Assembly (NCBI RefSeq): GCF_003594875.1
Contig: NZ_QZEY01000027.1
Span: forward strand, 1-64,000
Direction of reading: 5' to 3'
Source of the DNA: Bailinhaonella thermotolerans
Lineage (GTDB): Bacteria > Actinomycetota > Actinomycetes > Streptosporangiales > Streptosporangiaceae
DNA: 64,000 nt
Part shown: in pieces, positions 31,618-39,240 of the stretch
Numbering within the stretch: the first letter of the stretch is position 1
Layout: every line of letters starts with the position of its first letter
Position numbers and translations under genes: made by a program
Notes under the pieces: model-generated
Databases searched by the model: none
What the model was told of the DNA's origin: nothing
What the model saw: only the letters and a program-made list of their open reading frames with translations

Positions 31618-32018
31618 GCGGCGATCTCGTCCTGGACTCCACCGCCGTCCTGCAGCGCGCCGCCGATCATCTGGACCGGTACGGGATGGTCTACTTCCTG
31701 TACACCTCGCCCTTGGGGGCCACGCGATTGGCCGAGCAGAGCATGTGCCCGGTGGGGGCGATCCGGCACTCCAGCGGCCTGCACCCGGACCCCGACCACC
31801 CCGGGGCCGACGAGGATCCGCAGCGGCTGATCCTGGCCGAGACCGCCGTGCGCCGCCTGGCGGCGTGCGCACCGGTGCCCATGCGCCGCGACCCGGTCAA
31901 GGCCGTGCTGGCGTGGGTGGACCGTCGCCTGCCCAGCCGGGCGGAGGTCGTGTCCTACCTGCGGCAGGCCGCCGCCGACCCGTCTCCTCCCGGCCCCGTG
32001 CCGATCGTCCCGGTCTGA
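31614..32018 (+). CDS. DUF6197-like protein 3
   Basis: A 134-residue, more divergent member: VLQRAADHLDRYGMVYFLYT, then SMCPVGAIRHSSG and VKAVLAWVDRRLPSRAEVVSYL. GTG start overlapping the previous stop. It lacks the DRDQ segment of the two others. The long dispersed inverted repeat begins 16 bp after its stop. Confidence 0.55.
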   Translation: MSGDLVLDSTAVLQRAADHLDRYGMVYFLYTSPLGATRLAEQSMCPVGAIRHSSGLHPDPDHPGADEDPQRLILAETAVRRLAACAPVPMRRDPVKAVLAWVDRRLPSRAEVVSYLRQAAADPSPPGPVPIVPV

Positions 32019-32033
32019 CCGGGTGCGACCTAC

Positions 32034-32069
32034 CATGGAGCCGCACGCGTCCGTGCGTGCGGCTCCATG
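32034..32069. repeat. Dispersed N6 inverted repeat, longest copy
   Basis: A perfect 15-bp arm, CATGGAGCCGCACGC, 6 nt (GTCCGT), then its complement. It lies between two genes of the operon and 27 bp before the next ATG, so it could act as operator, terminator or a translation-control hairpin. Confidence 0.75.
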
Positions 32070-32095
32070 TGCGAATATTCGGGGAGGCCGGGGAG

Positions 32096-32782
32096 ATGGC
32101 CGAGTGCGCGCGACCGCGCTGCCGTATCGAGGGGGAACCGCGGGCGGCCGAGCCGCCGGCCGTGCTGTGCCGGGTGTGCGTCGCCCGGCTGCGGCGCGAT
32201 CTGGATTGCATGGGGGCGCTGGGGAACTGGCTGGCCGCGCATGTGGCCGCCGGGGGCCGGCGCGGTGCCCGCGAGTACGTCTCCGGCTCCCAGGAGCCGG
32301 GCCTGCCGGTACGGCCGGAGGTGCTGTCGGCGCTGCTGCCCGGAGCGCCCGGCCCGGTCCAGGATCCCTATGGGGATCAGTGCGGCCCGCCGTCCTTCCC
32401 CGGGACCCTCGCCTCCTGGGCCCAGCTGGTGGCCGGGGAGCGCCAGGTGCATCCGCCCGGATCGGCCGACCTGCGCGAGCTGGGCAGCTGGCTGGCCGGT
32501 CACCTGGACTGGAGCATCACCCGGCCCTGGGCGGGGGACTACGCCGGCGAGCTGGACACGCTGCGGCACACCGCGTACGGGATCGAGCCGTGGGGGCTGC
32601 ACGTGCAGCCCAAGGTCGGCCCCTGTCCCGGCTGTGATCGGCGGTCGCTGATCCGGGTGGCCGGGGAACGTTACATCGAGTGCTCCGAGCTCCTCGGCGG
32701 CTGCGCGGCGCTGTGGACCGAGGCGGAGTACCACCGCCGGGTCGCGGCGCTGGTGACCACGGGAGGGGGTGACCTACAGTGA
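32096..32782 (+). CDS. Zinc-finger-containing hypothetical protein
   Basis: A 228-residue protein. CARPRCRIEG and VLCRVCVARL form an N-terminal Cys cluster; GPCPGCDRRSLIRVAGERYIEC with GGCAALWTEAEYHRRVAAL forms a C-terminal zinc ribbon followed by a helix. This end is common in actinophage proteins of unknown role. GGGGAG abuts the ATG too closely, so the GTG at 32069, at the end of the hairpin, is an alternative start. Overlaps the next gene by GTGA. Confidence 0.55.
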   Translation: MAECARPRCRIEGEPRAAEPPAVLCRVCVARLRRDLDCMGALGNWLAAHVAAGGRRGAREYVSGSQEPGLPVRPEVLSALLPGAPGPVQDPYGDQCGPPSFPGTLASWAQLVAGERQVHPPGSADLRELGSWLAGHLDWSITRPWAGDYAGELDTLRHTAYGIEPWGLHVQPKVGPCPGCDRRSLIRVAGERYIECSELLGGCAALWTEAEYHRRVAALVTTGGGDLQ

Positions 32783-33198
32783 GCATCATGACCGATTCGC
32801 CGTCCACACGGTCTGTGGTGGAACCAGAACAGCTACGGGTGGACGGGGTGCGGCGGCTCATCGCCTCCGCCACGGCCTTCCATGAGGCGCTCGCCTTCCC
32901 GCTACGGGACCCGCAGACCGGCGATCCGGTGTGGGCCACCGCGTCCATGGCCGAGATCGTGCGCGGCTCGCACCTGGCCTTCGCGCGGCTGCTGCCTGCC
33001 GACCGTGCCGAGCAGGCCTCGGCCCGGCTGGAGCGGGCCACCCGGGAGCTGTACACCACGGTCCGCGAGCTCGCCCAGGTGCTGCCCGGCGCCAAGCAGG
33101 CCTGGATCGTGCCGATCCGCCGGATGTCGGAGATCACCGGGCTGACGGTGCACACTTTGCGGCAGATCGCGCTGTCCGACAGCGGCCCGCCGGCGTGA
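32779..33198 (+). CDS. Hypothetical HTH-like protein
   Basis: A 139-residue helical protein. The C-terminus (PIRRMSEITGLTVHTLRQIAL) looks like a short HTH, and the centre (ARLERATRELYTTVRELAQVL) a coiled helix. GTG start overlapping the previous stop; an ATG three codons in is the alternative. Last gene of the long operon, tail to tail with the ATPase gene. Confidence 0.5.
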   Translation: MSIMTDSPSTRSVVEPEQLRVDGVRRLIASATAFHEALAFPLRDPQTGDPVWATASMAEIVRGSHLAFARLLPADRAEQASARLERATRELYTTVRELAQVLPGAKQAWIVPIRRMSEITGLTVHTLRQIALSDSGPPA

Positions 33199-33202
33199 CC
33201 GG

Positions 33203-33706
33203 TCAGGCCACGTCGAGGGCGGCGGCCTGGTCGAGGTCGGCCCAGGTCCGCAGACCCGGGGGCACGCAGCCGCAATACCCCCAGGCGGAGCTGAGCGCCG
33301 AGACCAGGTGCAGACCGGCGCCGTGCCCCAGCTGCGGGAAGTCGGTGTGCGGGCGGAGGACGGGGACCTGATCGGCGCCGGCGTCGTGCACCTCGATGCG
33401 CACGCCGCGCCGCAGCCGCCACAGCAGCACCGCGATCTGCCCGCCGAGGCGGGCGGTACGGCTGTGGCGCAGGCTGTTGGTCCACAGCTCGCTGACGATC
33501 AGGCGCGCGTCCGCGGCGAGGGCGGCGGGATAGCCCGCGCGGCGCAGGACCTGATCCACGAGGGCGCGCAGGTCCCCCAGCGCGGCGGCCTCGGCGCGGG
33601 TGGAGGCGCCGGTGAGCATCGCCACCGCCGGCGCCCGGCCGTGCCAATCGACCAGGTGCTCCATCGCCACGGCCGGCCCGGCCGGGCCGGTACGGACGGT
33701 GCTCAC
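33203..33706 (-). CDS. RsbW-type histidine-kinase-like ATPase
   Basis: A 167-residue protein of the HATPase_c_2 class. DARLIVSELWTNSLRHS is the N-box (the Mg-binding Asn), VRIEVHDAGADQVPVL matches the G1 region, and HGAGLHLVSALSSAWGY the G2 region. In actinomycetes these small ATPases act as anti-sigma factors or partners of HTH-DUF5753/DUF397 regulators (the abaA/whiJ-type loci). Two such regulator pairs lie 1.2 kb away. GTG start overlapping the upstream stop. Confidence 0.7.
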   Translation of the reverse strand: MSTVRTGPAGPAVAMEHLVDWHGRAPAVAMLTGASTRAEAAALGDLRALVDQVLRRAGYPAALAADARLIVSELWTNSLRHSRTARLGGQIAVLLWRLRRGVRIEVHDAGADQVPVLRPHTDFPQLGHGAGLHLVSALSSAWGYCGCVPPGLRTWADLDQAAALDVA

Positions 33707-33936
33707 GAGCCGGCCCCGGATTCGGCGGAGCCGTCGAGCGCGTGGTCGGTGACGGGACGGGCGGGCAGGTCCTCGGGGAACGGGTGGGGAAGGCGCATGA
33801 CCTCCGCCAGCGTGGGAAGCTCGGGGGCGCGGACGACGCACCCGCCGCCGAAGCCGAGCCGCAGGCCATTGCCCAGGACGTCCGGGCGCGCGCCGCGAGG
33901 ACGCGCCGGAACGTGTGCGTAGTGGTCGGTGAGCAT
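33703..33936 (-). CDS. Hypothetical protein
   Basis: A 77-residue protein starting MLTDHYAHVPARPRG after GGGAG; Pro-rich, with VVRAPELPTLAEVMRLPHP in the centre. Coupled to the downstream ATPase gene by GTGA, so probably a dedicated partner. No family recognised. The 280-bp gap before it (33937-34217) has no gene. Confidence 0.5.
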   Translation of the reverse strand: MLTDHYAHVPARPRGARPDVLGNGLRLGFGGGCVVRAPELPTLAEVMRLPHPFPEDLPARPVTDHALDGSAESGAGS

Positions 33937-34217
33937 CGGAACTCTCCCAAGGTGAGCGGGATGTGGGGCCAGGGTCCGGCCGGGTCCGGCGCCGAGGGCC
34001 TCGGCGCCGGACGGCCCAGGAGGTGGGGCGGGGCTCGCGCCCAGGGCAACCGTCCGCACCCTCGCGGGCGCGAGCCCCGCGTGCGGCCGCATCGGGGGGC
34101 CCGGCACTGCCCTGGCCGGGGGAAGGTGCGGCCGCGCGCGGTCATGCGATGTGGGAAGACCCGCCGTCCTCGGGGCGAAGGCCGCGTCCACACGCGCACG
34201 ACCGAACTCAAGGGGGA

Positions 34218-34493
34218 TCAGGGCGGGGGCCGGGGCGGCGGGGACCCGGCCTTGGTCGCCGCACGCAGCCGTGCGAGCGCCGCGCGGGCCATGGCGGCCG
34301 ACTGCCGCGCCATCTGCCGGCGCGTCCGCTCCAGATCCTCAGGGCCCGAGGCGGGTGACGGGCGGGGCGTGGCCGGGCCGCTCGTCGCGGGAACCGAATA
34401 CCCGTCACCCGCCGGGGGCGGCGACGGCGCGGCGGCCGAGCCGCACGCCGGGGAGTCAGTGAGCGGCATCGTCCCGCGCCGTCGCCGGATCAT
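34218..34493 (-). CDS. Hypothetical protein
   Basis: A 91-residue protein with a basic start (MIRRRRGTMPL), a Pro/Ser-rich middle and a C-terminal basic helix (LERTRRQMARQSAAMARAAL). ATGA overlap with the upstream gene. Function unknown. Confidence 0.45.
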   Translation of the reverse strand: MIRRRRGTMPLTDSPACGSAAAPSPPPAGDGYSVPATSGPATPRPSPASGPEDLERTRRQMARQSAAMARAALARLRAATKAGSPPPRPPP

Positions 34494-34735
34494 GGGGTCA
34501 CCTCCCAGAGGTCGTCCAGCAGCCGCTCGCGCGCCGCCAGCACCGCGCGCATCTCGGCGACGCTGCCCGCGTCGGCGGTGGCCTTGCCCCCGCGCTGACG
34601 CTCCTGGACGGTCAGGCCGCGACGCAGCACCGCCCACAATCGCCCGTTTTTGTAGGTGCGGATGTGCCAGCGCGGGTGATCACGACATAGCGCGACAAAT
34701 GTGTCCGTCGTCATCACATGATCACGTCCCGTCAC
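34490..34735 (-). CDS. Hypothetical protein
   Basis: An 81-residue protein from GTG, or 74 from the ATG at 34714. VALCRDHPRWHIRTYKNGRLWAVLR reads as a short sheet and is followed by a charged helix (SVAEMRAVLAARERLLDDL). It heads the leftward ATPase operon and is divergent from the HTH-DUF5753 gene; the AT-richer gap 34736-34898 should hold both promoters. Confidence 0.5.
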   Translation of the reverse strand: MTGRDHVMTTDTFVALCRDHPRWHIRTYKNGRLWAVLRRGLTVQERQRGGKATADAGSVAEMRAVLAARERLLDDLWEVTP

Positions 34736-34898
34736 GGGTGGGGAGCGGGTCGAGCTGCCAAAGGTGACGCTGTGGTGATGGACCCATACTGGACTCTCGC
34801 ATAGAGGTTTTCAATGCGCGGTCCGCAATATGACGATTCTGTTCTAGCGCGTTGGGGCCGCGTAGGATTCAGTCGCACATCCAGCCAGGAGGAATGGC

Positions 34899-35792
34899 AT
34901 GCCCTCGTTCAGTCCGCCCGGGCCGCTGCTGCTGCGGCTGAGCATGGAGCTGCGCCGGGTGCGACTGGAGTCCGCCGAAGACAACCCCGCCCTGCGCAAT
35001 GTCACGGACGTGGAGAAGGCGCTCCGGTGGGGACGTGGCCGGCTGGCGGCCTGGGAGCGGGGCCAGTGGCAACGCCCGGACTACACGCTGATCACCGTCC
35101 TGCTGGACCACTACGGCACCGCCGATCCCGACCGCCAGCTGATCTTGACGCTGGTCGACGAGGCGCGGCGCACCCCCTGGTACAACAAGTACAAGGACGC
35201 CTTCCGCTCGGCCTATCCCGGCTTCGAGGCGGCCGCCTCCCAGCTGCGCTTGATCGAGCTGATGCGCGTGCCGGGCTTGTTCCAGACCGCCGAGTACGCC
35301 GCCCACATGGTCCGCAGTGGACAGGCACTGAGTGACGATGTGGTGCAGCAGCGGGTCGAGGCACGCCTGGCCCGCCAGAACGCCATTCTCAACCGAGAGG
35401 AGCCGCCCCAGATATCGGTAGTGATCGACGAATCAGCGCTGCGTAAACGGGTGGGCGGACCCAAGGTGATGGCCGATCAGGCTCGGCATTTGTTCGAGCT
35501 GAGCGTGCGGGGCCATATCCAGCTGCAGGTCCTCCCCGACGAGTCCGGCCCGTACCTGGCCATGCACTCCAGCTTCGTGATGCTGGACTTCCCGTACGGC
35601 ATGCCGCCGAGCATGGTGTTCGTGGAATTGGCCAGTCACGACCTCTACCTCGACGGGCCGTCCGAGGTTCAAAGGCATACCCTCGTATTCAATCAGGCCA
35701 GTCTGCTGGCGCTGACGCCCGAGCAGACGCGCGCATGGCTGGCCACGCGTGTAGACCAACTCGAACAACGTAAGGGCGATCATGGACCGTAG
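34899..35792 (+). CDS. HTH-DUF5753 transcriptional regulator
   Basis: A 297-residue protein. The N-terminal XRE-like HTH (LRLSMELRRVRLESAED ... RGRLAAWERGQWQRPDY) is diverged. The body is DUF5753: FRSAYPGFEAAASQLRLIEL, MRVPGLFQTAEYAAHMV, RLARQNAIL and VIDESALRKRVGG are all diagnostic. These WhiJ-like regulators act with a small DUF397 partner, here the next gene, and sometimes an RsbW-type ATPase. CAGGAGGAA precedes the ATG. Confidence 0.8.
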   Translation: MPSFSPPGPLLLRLSMELRRVRLESAEDNPALRNVTDVEKALRWGRGRLAAWERGQWQRPDYTLITVLLDHYGTADPDRQLILTLVDEARRTPWYNKYKDAFRSAYPGFEAAASQLRLIELMRVPGLFQTAEYAAHMVRSGQALSDDVVQQRVEARLARQNAILNREEPPQISVVIDESALRKRVGGPKVMADQARHLFELSVRGHIQLQVLPDESGPYLAMHSSFVMLDFPYGMPPSMVFVELASHDLYLDGPSEVQRHTLVFNQASLLALTPEQTRAWLATRVDQLEQRKGDHGP

Positions 35793-35997
35793 CACGTCCC
35801 ACGATCAGCTCCGCTGGCGCAAGAGCCGCTACAGCGGAGACGCATCCAACTGCGTGGAACTGGCCCCGAGCACCGACGGTAGCGGCGCGGTGCACGTCCG
35901 GGACAGCAAGAATCCCACCGGGCCGGCCCTGCGCTTCGGCGCGGGCTCCTGGGCGTCGTTCGTCCGGAGCGTCAAGAACGGCGACTTCGACCGGTAA
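35782..35997 (+). CDS. DUF397 protein
   Basis: A 71-residue protein with the family hallmarks LRWRKSRYSGDASNCVELA, VHVRDSKNPTGPAL and SWASFVRSVKNGDFD. It overlaps the HTH-DUF5753 gene by 11 bp. DUF397 proteins work with the adjacent regulator in the bldB/whiJ style of developmental control. A terminator follows. Confidence 0.85.
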   Translation: MDRSTSHDQLRWRKSRYSGDASNCVELAPSTDGSGAVHVRDSKNPTGPALRFGAGSWASFVRSVKNGDFDR

Positions 35998-36015
35998 CGA
36001 CGGGTTCGCAAGGTT

Positions 36016-36042
36016 CAGGCCCCCCACGACGTGGGGGGCCTG
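36016..36042 (+). terminator. Intrinsic-terminator-like hairpin
   Basis: CAGGCCCCCCAC, 3-nt loop, GTGGGGGGCCTG; a perfect 12-bp arm without a T tract, 18 bp after the DUF397 stop. Confidence 0.65.
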
Positions 36043-36220
36043 AGGACCGTAGCTCTGTCAGGATATGCCCGGCGCTACTGTCGGGACGAGGGTTGACAGG
36101 CGCGGCAGGAGCGCCGCCGCAGCTCACCGCCCGAACGCCGACTCAACGATGCATTACAACCTCGTCGCGATCAGTGAAATTTACAGGGCGTGCCCCTACC
36201 GGGCAGTCACAATCGCGTGC

Positions 36221-37060
36221 ATGGCGCGCATTTCCCCGCCCGAATTGGCCCGTGAACTCGGGGAACTCCTGCGCAGCCTGCGCCGGGCGCAGAATCTGAC
36301 GATGACGCAGGTGGCGCATCGGACCGGTGTCAGCGCCGCCAAGCTCAGCCGCATCGAGACGGCCACGTTCCGGCCGCAGCGGGACGTCGTCGAGGCCGTC
36401 CTTGCGGTGTACGGCGCGGATGAGGAGACCCGCCGGCACTGCGTCGCCCTGACCGACGGAGCCCTGGCCGAGCCGTGGTGGGCGCCCTACAAGGCGGTGC
36501 TGCCGGGCCGGTTCGCGGCCCTGGAGACCGCCGCGGTGCGGATCTGCACCTGGCAGCCGCTGCTGCTGCCGGGGCTGGTCCAGACCCCGGACTACACCCG
36601 GGCGGTCTTCGCCGCCGCCGGTTCCCCGCCCCAGGTGACCGAGCTGGCGGTGACCGCGCGGCAGATGCGTCAGCGCGTGCAGCTGAGCGGGCCGGACGCG
36701 CTGCGGCTGCGCATGGTGCTGTGGGAGCCGCTGCTGCGGCGCCGGATCCTGCCCTCGCCGCTGTGGGCCGCGCAGTTGTCCGCCCTGGCCGAGTGCGCGA
36801 GCCGGCCGAACCTCAGCGTGCGGGTACTGCCCGAGCGCCCGCATGGGCATCCGGGCCTGGAGGGCGGCTTCTCGGTGCTGGAGCTGCCTCATGATCGGCG
36901 TGTCGTGCACACCGAGGGGGGTCCGGCCGAGTCGATCATCGATACGATCCCCTCCGTTGCTGAGTTCGACCGGCGATACCGGTGGCTGGAAGCGCACGCG
37001 CTCCCTACGGGGGAGTCGGCGGTACTGATCGCCAAGATCGCGAGGGAGATCAGGTGCTGA
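36221..37060 (+). CDS. HTH-DUF5753 transcriptional regulator
   Basis: A 279-residue protein with a well-preserved XRE HTH (LGELLRSLRRAQNLTMTQVA, RTGVSAAKLSRIETA) followed by DUF5753 (WWAPYKAVLPGRFAALETAA, LLPGLVQTPDYTRAVF, VRVLPERPHGHPGLEGGFSV). Second such pair within 1.4 kb but clearly different in sequence from the first. CACAAT lies 7 bp before the ATG, suggesting a leaderless transcript. The upstream in-frame extension to 36065 has poor coding character. Confidence 0.8.
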   Translation: MARISPPELARELGELLRSLRRAQNLTMTQVAHRTGVSAAKLSRIETATFRPQRDVVEAVLAVYGADEETRRHCVALTDGALAEPWWAPYKAVLPGRFAALETAAVRICTWQPLLLPGLVQTPDYTRAVFAAAGSPPQVTELAVTARQMRQRVQLSGPDALRLRMVLWEPLLRRRILPSPLWAAQLSALAECASRPNLSVRVLPERPHGHPGLEGGFSVLELPHDRRVVHTEGGPAESIIDTIPSVAEFDRRYRWLEAHALPTGESAVLIAKIAREIRC

Positions 37061-37239
37061 CACACGACTGGCTCACCGCCTCCGACGTCGGGACGGGCTG
37101 CCTGCAGGCCCGCCTCGACGAGCACGGGCGGGTGCTGGTGCGCAACACCACAGGCGGCCCGTCCGTGGTGGCGACGGCGCCCGAGTGGCGGGTGTTCGTC
37201 CGCGAGGTCAAGACGGGGGCGTTCGACCTGCCGTCCTAA
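37054..37239 (+). CDS. DUF397 protein
   Basis: A 61-residue protein, shorter and more divergent than the first: CLQARLDEHGRVLVRNTTGG and WRVFVREVKTGAFDLPS keep the family pattern, but the N-terminal W.KS.YS motif is replaced. GTG start inside the end of the regulator gene. Presumed partner of that regulator. Confidence 0.7.
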   Translation: MLTHDWLTASDVGTGCLQARLDEHGRVLVRNTTGGPSVVATAPEWRVFVREVKTGAFDLPS

Positions 37240-37243
37240 CGAG

Positions 37244-37277
37244 CCCCGGTCCCGCCGGCCCGCTGGCGGGACCGGGG
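37244..37277. terminator. Bidirectional terminator between convergent genes
   Basis: CCCCGGTCCCGCC pairs with GGCGGGACCGGGG over an 8-nt loop, between the DUF397 gene and the convergent membrane protein gene. Confidence 0.65.
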
Positions 37278-37289
37278 ACCAGTCGCAGA

Positions 37290-37529
37290 TCAGCGCAGGT
37301 CGGCGCCGTGCTTCAGTCCGAGCTCATAGGCCTGGCGCACGGACTGGGCGCGGGCGAGCAGCGAGTACATGGCCAGTACCGCGGCCAGGTTCGCGCACGC
37401 CGAGAACAGCGCCAGGGGCAGGTGGCGGGACTCCCACCACCCATTGATCGCGATATCGAGGATGAGGATCGCGACCGCAGCCGAGGCGGCAACCACCGCC
37501 AGAGCCCCCGTGAGCGTGGACCGACTCAT
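37290..37529 (-). CDS. Small two-helix membrane protein
   Basis: A 79-residue protein with two hydrophobic segments (GALAVVAASAAVAILILDIA and LPLALFSACANLAAVLAMYS). They are followed by a helical tail (RQAYELGLKHGADLR). AGAAGGG precedes the ATG. Located next to the repressor-like gene; superinfection-exclusion proteins have this size and location, but that is only a suggestion. Confidence 0.55.
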   Translation of the reverse strand: MSRSTLTGALAVVAASAAVAILILDIAINGWWESRHLPLALFSACANLAAVLAMYSLLARAQSVRQAYELGLKHGADLR

Positions 37530-37638
37530 GAGCGCACCCTTCTGGCCTTCTGGAACGGTTGACGTGCCCCCGAAAGTCCTCACTGTGGCATTAGTGAAAA
37601 TTGCACGTCCAACCGTAACCGCCCATGTTGACAGATCG

Positions 37639-38169
37639 TTATGGTCCCGCTGGGTTTTCCCCGGGGTCCGTCGCCACGGGCGGCCGCTTATGCGCCAGGC
37701 GGATCTGGGTGAGCTGGGCGTCGACGGCCGCCCCGGTGAATTGCAACAGGGCCTGGAACATTTGCTCGTGCTCGCGGGCACTGCCGGGCAACCCCCGGAT
37801 CTCCTGCTCGGCACGCCAGAGTTTTTCGACGATGTCCTGATGGGTGATGGTGCGGGCCTGCTCGGCGAGCCGTTTCTGGGCCCAGGCCTCGATGGCTTCG
37901 GCGAGCTTGCGGGCGGCCTGGGGGCGGCCGGCGCGGTCGAGCTGCTCGGGCACGGCGCGCACGACCTGGGCCATGGCGACCAATTGCTTGTCAGTCGCGC
38001 GGGCCGCGCCCTTTTCGATGTTGGACCAGGTGGTGTTGCTGAAGGGCTGGTCGGTGTATTTGGCCAGTTCGCGGGCGGCGGCACGGACCGACAGTTCCAA
38101 GCTGGTGCGGCGGTCGGCGATGAGGACCGCTTCAGGGGGCGGGGAAGAGGCTGAGAGGCTGGACGCCAC
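37639..38169 (-). CDS. Repressor-like HTH protein
   Basis: A 176-residue protein. SVRAAARELAKYTDQPFSNTTWSNIEKGAA reads as a Cro/C1-type HTH (helix 2 AAARELAKY, helix 3 NTTWSNIEKG), and the C-terminal part is a charged helical region, likely for oligomerisation. GAAGGAG precedes the GTG. Divergent from an excisionase-like HTH gene across an AT-rich region with paired sites; this is the arrangement of a phage immunity switch. No peptidase domain for RecA-dependent cleavage is seen. Confidence 0.6.
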   Translation of the reverse strand: MASSLSASSPPPEAVLIADRRTSLELSVRAAARELAKYTDQPFSNTTWSNIEKGAARATDKQLVAMAQVVRAVPEQLDRAGRPQAARKLAEAIEAWAQKRLAEQARTITHQDIVEKLWRAEQEIRGLPGSAREHEQMFQALLQFTGAAVDAQLTQIRLAHKRPPVATDPGENPAGP

Positions 38170-38270
38170 AGTCTTCTCCTTCGTCGTGCGCTTTTCCGCC
38201 GAGGCGGGAAATTCGGGGTGGCTCTTGCTGCCACGGTAGCAGCCAGGTACGCGCTGGCTAGCGGAACTAT

Positions 38271-38359
38271 GCGAAGATTTGCCACGCTTCGCACCGTAGC
38301 GCGAAATTTTGCAAAGGTTTGCGTGAAAATGTTGACTTTCGCAAAATTGAGCGTAGCGT
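38271..38359. promoter_or_regulatory. Divergent promoter/operator region
   Basis: TTGACT (38332-38337), 16 bp, TAGCGT (38354-38359) gives a promoter whose transcript would start at or next to the ATG at 38367, so the message is probably leaderless. AATTTTGCAAA (38305-38315) and TTTCGCAAAATT (38337-38348) are inverted copies of one site, and the second overlaps the promoter. GCGAAGATTTGC (38271) is a third, weaker copy. Confidence 0.6.
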
Positions 38360-38366
38360 GGAGGTT

Positions 38367-38678
38367 ATGACGGACCTCGCGGAGCTTGAGCACCTCAGCG
38401 TCCGGCAAGCGGGCGAACTGCTGCGCACCGCCGCCGATACGGTCTTGGCCAAGCTGGCCGCCGGCGACTATCGCACCTGGGAGCCGCTGCCGTGGATGAG
38501 CGTGACTCAGGTCGCCGAGATGTTCGACTGCAGTGACTCCACGGTCATGAGCCTGATCCACCGGAAGGAGCTTCCGGCCGTGCGCGTGGGCCGTCGCTGC
38601 TACCGCATCCTACGTCCGCACGCCGTGGCCCACCTTGCCTCCCGCCTGACCGTGGAACCCGGCCTCACCCCGCACTGA
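38367..38678 (+). CDS. Excisionase-like HTH protein
   Basis: A 103-residue protein. LSVRQAGELLRTAADTVLAKL is a first helical segment, and MSVTQVAEMFDCSDSTVMSL followed by IHRKELPAVRVGRRCYRI is the MerR/excisionase wing pattern used by Xis proteins and phage early regulators. The ATG at 38367 is preferred to upstream codons because GGAGG precedes it and the promoter overlaps anything further upstream. Confidence 0.7.
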   Translation: MTDLAELEHLSVRQAGELLRTAADTVLAKLAAGDYRTWEPLPWMSVTQVAEMFDCSDSTVMSLIHRKELPAVRVGRRCYRILRPHAVAHLASRLTVEPGLTPH

Positions 38679-38722
38679 TCCCCCGTGCCACCCCTGGCCC
38701 CACCCCCTGCGGAGACACCGCC

Positions 38723-39070
38723 GTGACTCGCCTGGACTTCACCACGCGCACCCTGCGCACCCCCCGCGGCACCTGGACCATCGTCCAGCAGGCCCCGACC
38801 CCCGACGGGTCGGTGGAGGTCCTGCTGCGCCGCACCCCCGCCGATGGCGGAGAGCCGATCTACACCGCCTACCGCGCCACCCCCAGCGGCTGGCGCCAGC
38901 TGCGAGGCAGCTGGTATCGCCTGGAGGTGGCGTCGGAGGCCGCTCCGCACGCCGCGCCCGACAACCACGTCTGCCACCCGCCGCTGGTCGCCCTGCTCAA
39001 CCTCGCCCGGCCGGTGCCGACCACCCGCCCCGCCCGTCGCCGCCGCCGCGCGTCGGCGGCCCTGATCTGA
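38723..39070 (+). CDS. Hypothetical protein
   Basis: A 115-residue protein from GTG (TRLDFTTRTLRTPRGTWTIV...), beta-rich in its first 75 residues (DGSVEVLLRRT, EPIYTAYRATPSGWRQL) with a basic tail ending RRRRRASAALI. Located between the excisionase-like gene and the recombination block. Confidence 0.5.
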   Translation: MTRLDFTTRTLRTPRGTWTIVQQAPTPDGSVEVLLRRTPADGGEPIYTAYRATPSGWRQLRGSWYRLEVASEAAPHAAPDNHVCHPPLVALLNLARPVPTTRPARRRRRASAALI

Positions 39071-39133
39071 CGGCGGGGGAGCCGATGACCACCTGCCCCA
39101 CGCGGGGCCCCGCCTCCTGTGATGATCGAAATA

Positions 39134-39157
39134 GCCGCACGCAAAACCGCGTGCGGC
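39134..39157. repeat. Dispersed N6 inverted repeat, perfect copy
   Basis: GCCGCACGC, 6 nt (AAAACC), GCGTGCGGC. It lies upstream of the short leader ORF and the exonuclease gene, 14 bp before that ORF's ATG, so it is well placed to control the recombination operon. Confidence 0.75.
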
Positions 39158-39171
39158 ACAATGGGGCGACC

Positions 39172-39240
39172 ATGAGAACGCCGCGACGACCCTCCCCGCC
39201 CATGGTCGTCGCGGCCGCGCGGGCGCGGGGGAGCCGATGA
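39172..39240 (+). CDS. Possible 22-residue leader peptide
   Basis: Begins MRTPRRPSPPMVVAAAR. Its TGA overlaps the ATG of the exonuclease gene (ATGA). The DNA also forms a 10-bp stem, CCGCGACGAC with GTCGTCGCGG. There is no ribosome site right before it, so translation is uncertain. Confidence 0.35.
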   Translation: MRTPRRPSPPMVVAAARARGSR

